Source of the DNA: JAXGZG01 sp050952065
GTDB taxonomy: Bacteria; Bacillota; Sulfobacillia; Fermentithermobacillales; Fermentithermobacillaceae
Direction of reading: 5' to 3'
Assembly (NCBI GenBank): GCA_050952065.1
Contig: JBMNKF010000002.1
Coordinates: forward strand, 1 to 64,000
DNA length: 64,000 nt
A model generated the notes under the pieces. It saw only the letters and a list, made by a program, of their open reading frames with translations. It was not told where the DNA came from and searched no databases. The translations under genes were made by a program, and so were the position numbers. The stretch's first letter is position 1; every line of letters starts with the position of its first letter. Positions 63,575-64,000 of the stretch are shown piece after piece.

Positions 63575-63701
63575 TGTGGGAGTCGCCTCCAATGAGAACC
63601 GATGTGACTCATTATATGTCTCAACTAGAAGTATAGACACGTGGTGGAAAACCTATGCAAGCAAGTGAGAACTAGGTGAGATCTTCTGAGTTTGCCAGGA
63701 G

Positions 63702-64000
63702 TCAGGTCATCTCTCTCCGAGACTCGAGAGATCTTGCCAGAGTAACTTCATCGGCATAGTCAAGGTCTGCCCCAAAAGGGAGTCCCCTTGCAAGCCTAGT
63801 GACCATGACCCCTAGGGGTTTCAGCTGTTTGGCTAGATACAAAGCGGTGGTTTCGCCATCTACATCTGGATTGGTGGCCAGTATGACTTCCTTGATCCCC
63901 TTCCCGGGCTCAAGACGGGCCATCAACTCCTTGATTCTGAGATCTTCCGGCCCAATGCCTCTCAGGGGCTCGATATACCCGTGAAGAACATGGTATAGGC
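63702..64000 (-). CDS. recR: Recombination protein RecR (5' end cut by window edge)
   Basis: RecR works with RecO and RecF in recombinational repair. The visible C-terminal 99 residues begin LYHVLHGYIEPLRGIGPEDL and hold the Toprim segment VILATNPDVDGETTALYLA and the end ARGLPFGADLDYADEVTLARSL. The N-terminal helix-hairpin-helix and zinc finger lie beyond the right edge. The gene is first in a recR-DUF2508-bofA set. Confidence 0.95.
   Translation of the reverse strand, partial: LYHVLHGYIEPLRGIGPEDLRIKELMARLEPGKGIKEVILATNPDVDGETTALYLAKQLKPLGVMVTRLARGLPFGADLDYADEVTLARSLESRREMT

Noticed and set aside
1..64000. Prophage, transposase, tRNA or rRNA genes
   Set aside because: Each intergenic gap was read; no tRNA-like T-arm or rRNA sequence, no integrase or transposase motif and no terminal inverted repeats were found.

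Overview
The window looks like a chromosomal segment of an endospore-forming, probably anaerobic Bacillota (Firmicutes) bacterium. The evidence is spoIIID, spoIIQ, spoIID and bofA, the RNA polymerase delta subunit next to pyrG, SLH-type S-layer proteins, a SCIFF peptide with its radical SAM maturase, and a lysine-fermentation gene set. Gene order repeatedly matches Bacillus subtilis (prfA-prmC-sua5-ywlE-rpiB-ywlG ... mnaA-ATPase-murA-spoIID-spoIIQ-spoIIID ... fabZ; rpoE-pyrG; pbp/speE/speB; recR-yaaL-bofA). Content such as the V-type ATPase, KamA/Kce/Kal and SCIFF is clostridial. I cannot name the genus. Almost every gene is on the minus strand; only a class A penicillin-binding protein and a LysM-M23 protein are on the plus strand. 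I saw no tRNA, rRNA, insertion sequence, prophage or CRISPR array.

Layout. 0-4.4 kb: partial fabZ, spoIIID, spoIIQ, a 31-bp periodic repeat array, spoIID, murA. 4.6-13.4 kb: a complete nine-gene V/A-type ATPase operon (H-I-K-E-C-F-A-B-D) in the place where B. subtilis has its F-type ATP synthase. 13.4-24.5 kb: wall-polymer precursor genes (wecB, tagO), comEB, ywlG, rpiB, a Sua5-YwlE fusion, prmC, prfA, yqhQ, rpmE and a rho with a very long N-terminal extension. 24.8-35.5 kb: transaldolase, two lysine-fermentation genes (kce, kal), a C-terminal processing protease, a subtilase, an SLH protein and a frameshifted S-layer gene with a long structured leader. 35.6-41.2 kb: pcp, phzF, a biotin-less carboxylase subunit, pyrG, rpoE.

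41.2-50.2 kb: the main lysine-fermentation operon kdd-kamA-kamB-kamC-kamD-kamE, headed by a consensus sigma-54 promoter and preceded by a PAS/AAA+/Fis sigma-54 activator. Together with kce and kal about 15 kb away, this encodes the steps from lysine to crotonyl-CoA and acetoacetate. In this sequence kdd carries two, and kamA one, apparent single-base deletions. These are either real decay or local sequence error. 50.3-64 kb: argS, speB, speE, a penicillin-binding protein, an HtrA protease, a second murA, a G5/LysM/M23 protein, scfA/scfB, a LysM-M23 protein, bofA, a DUF2508 gene and partial recR.

Observations most worth following: the helically phased 31-bp array beside the sigma-F-like promoter of spoIIQ; the sigma-54 control of the kam operon; the clustered frameshifts; the V-ATPase standing where an F-ATPase is expected, with sodium-site residues in its proteolipid; the Sua5-YwlE fusion; and the atypical SCIFF leader.
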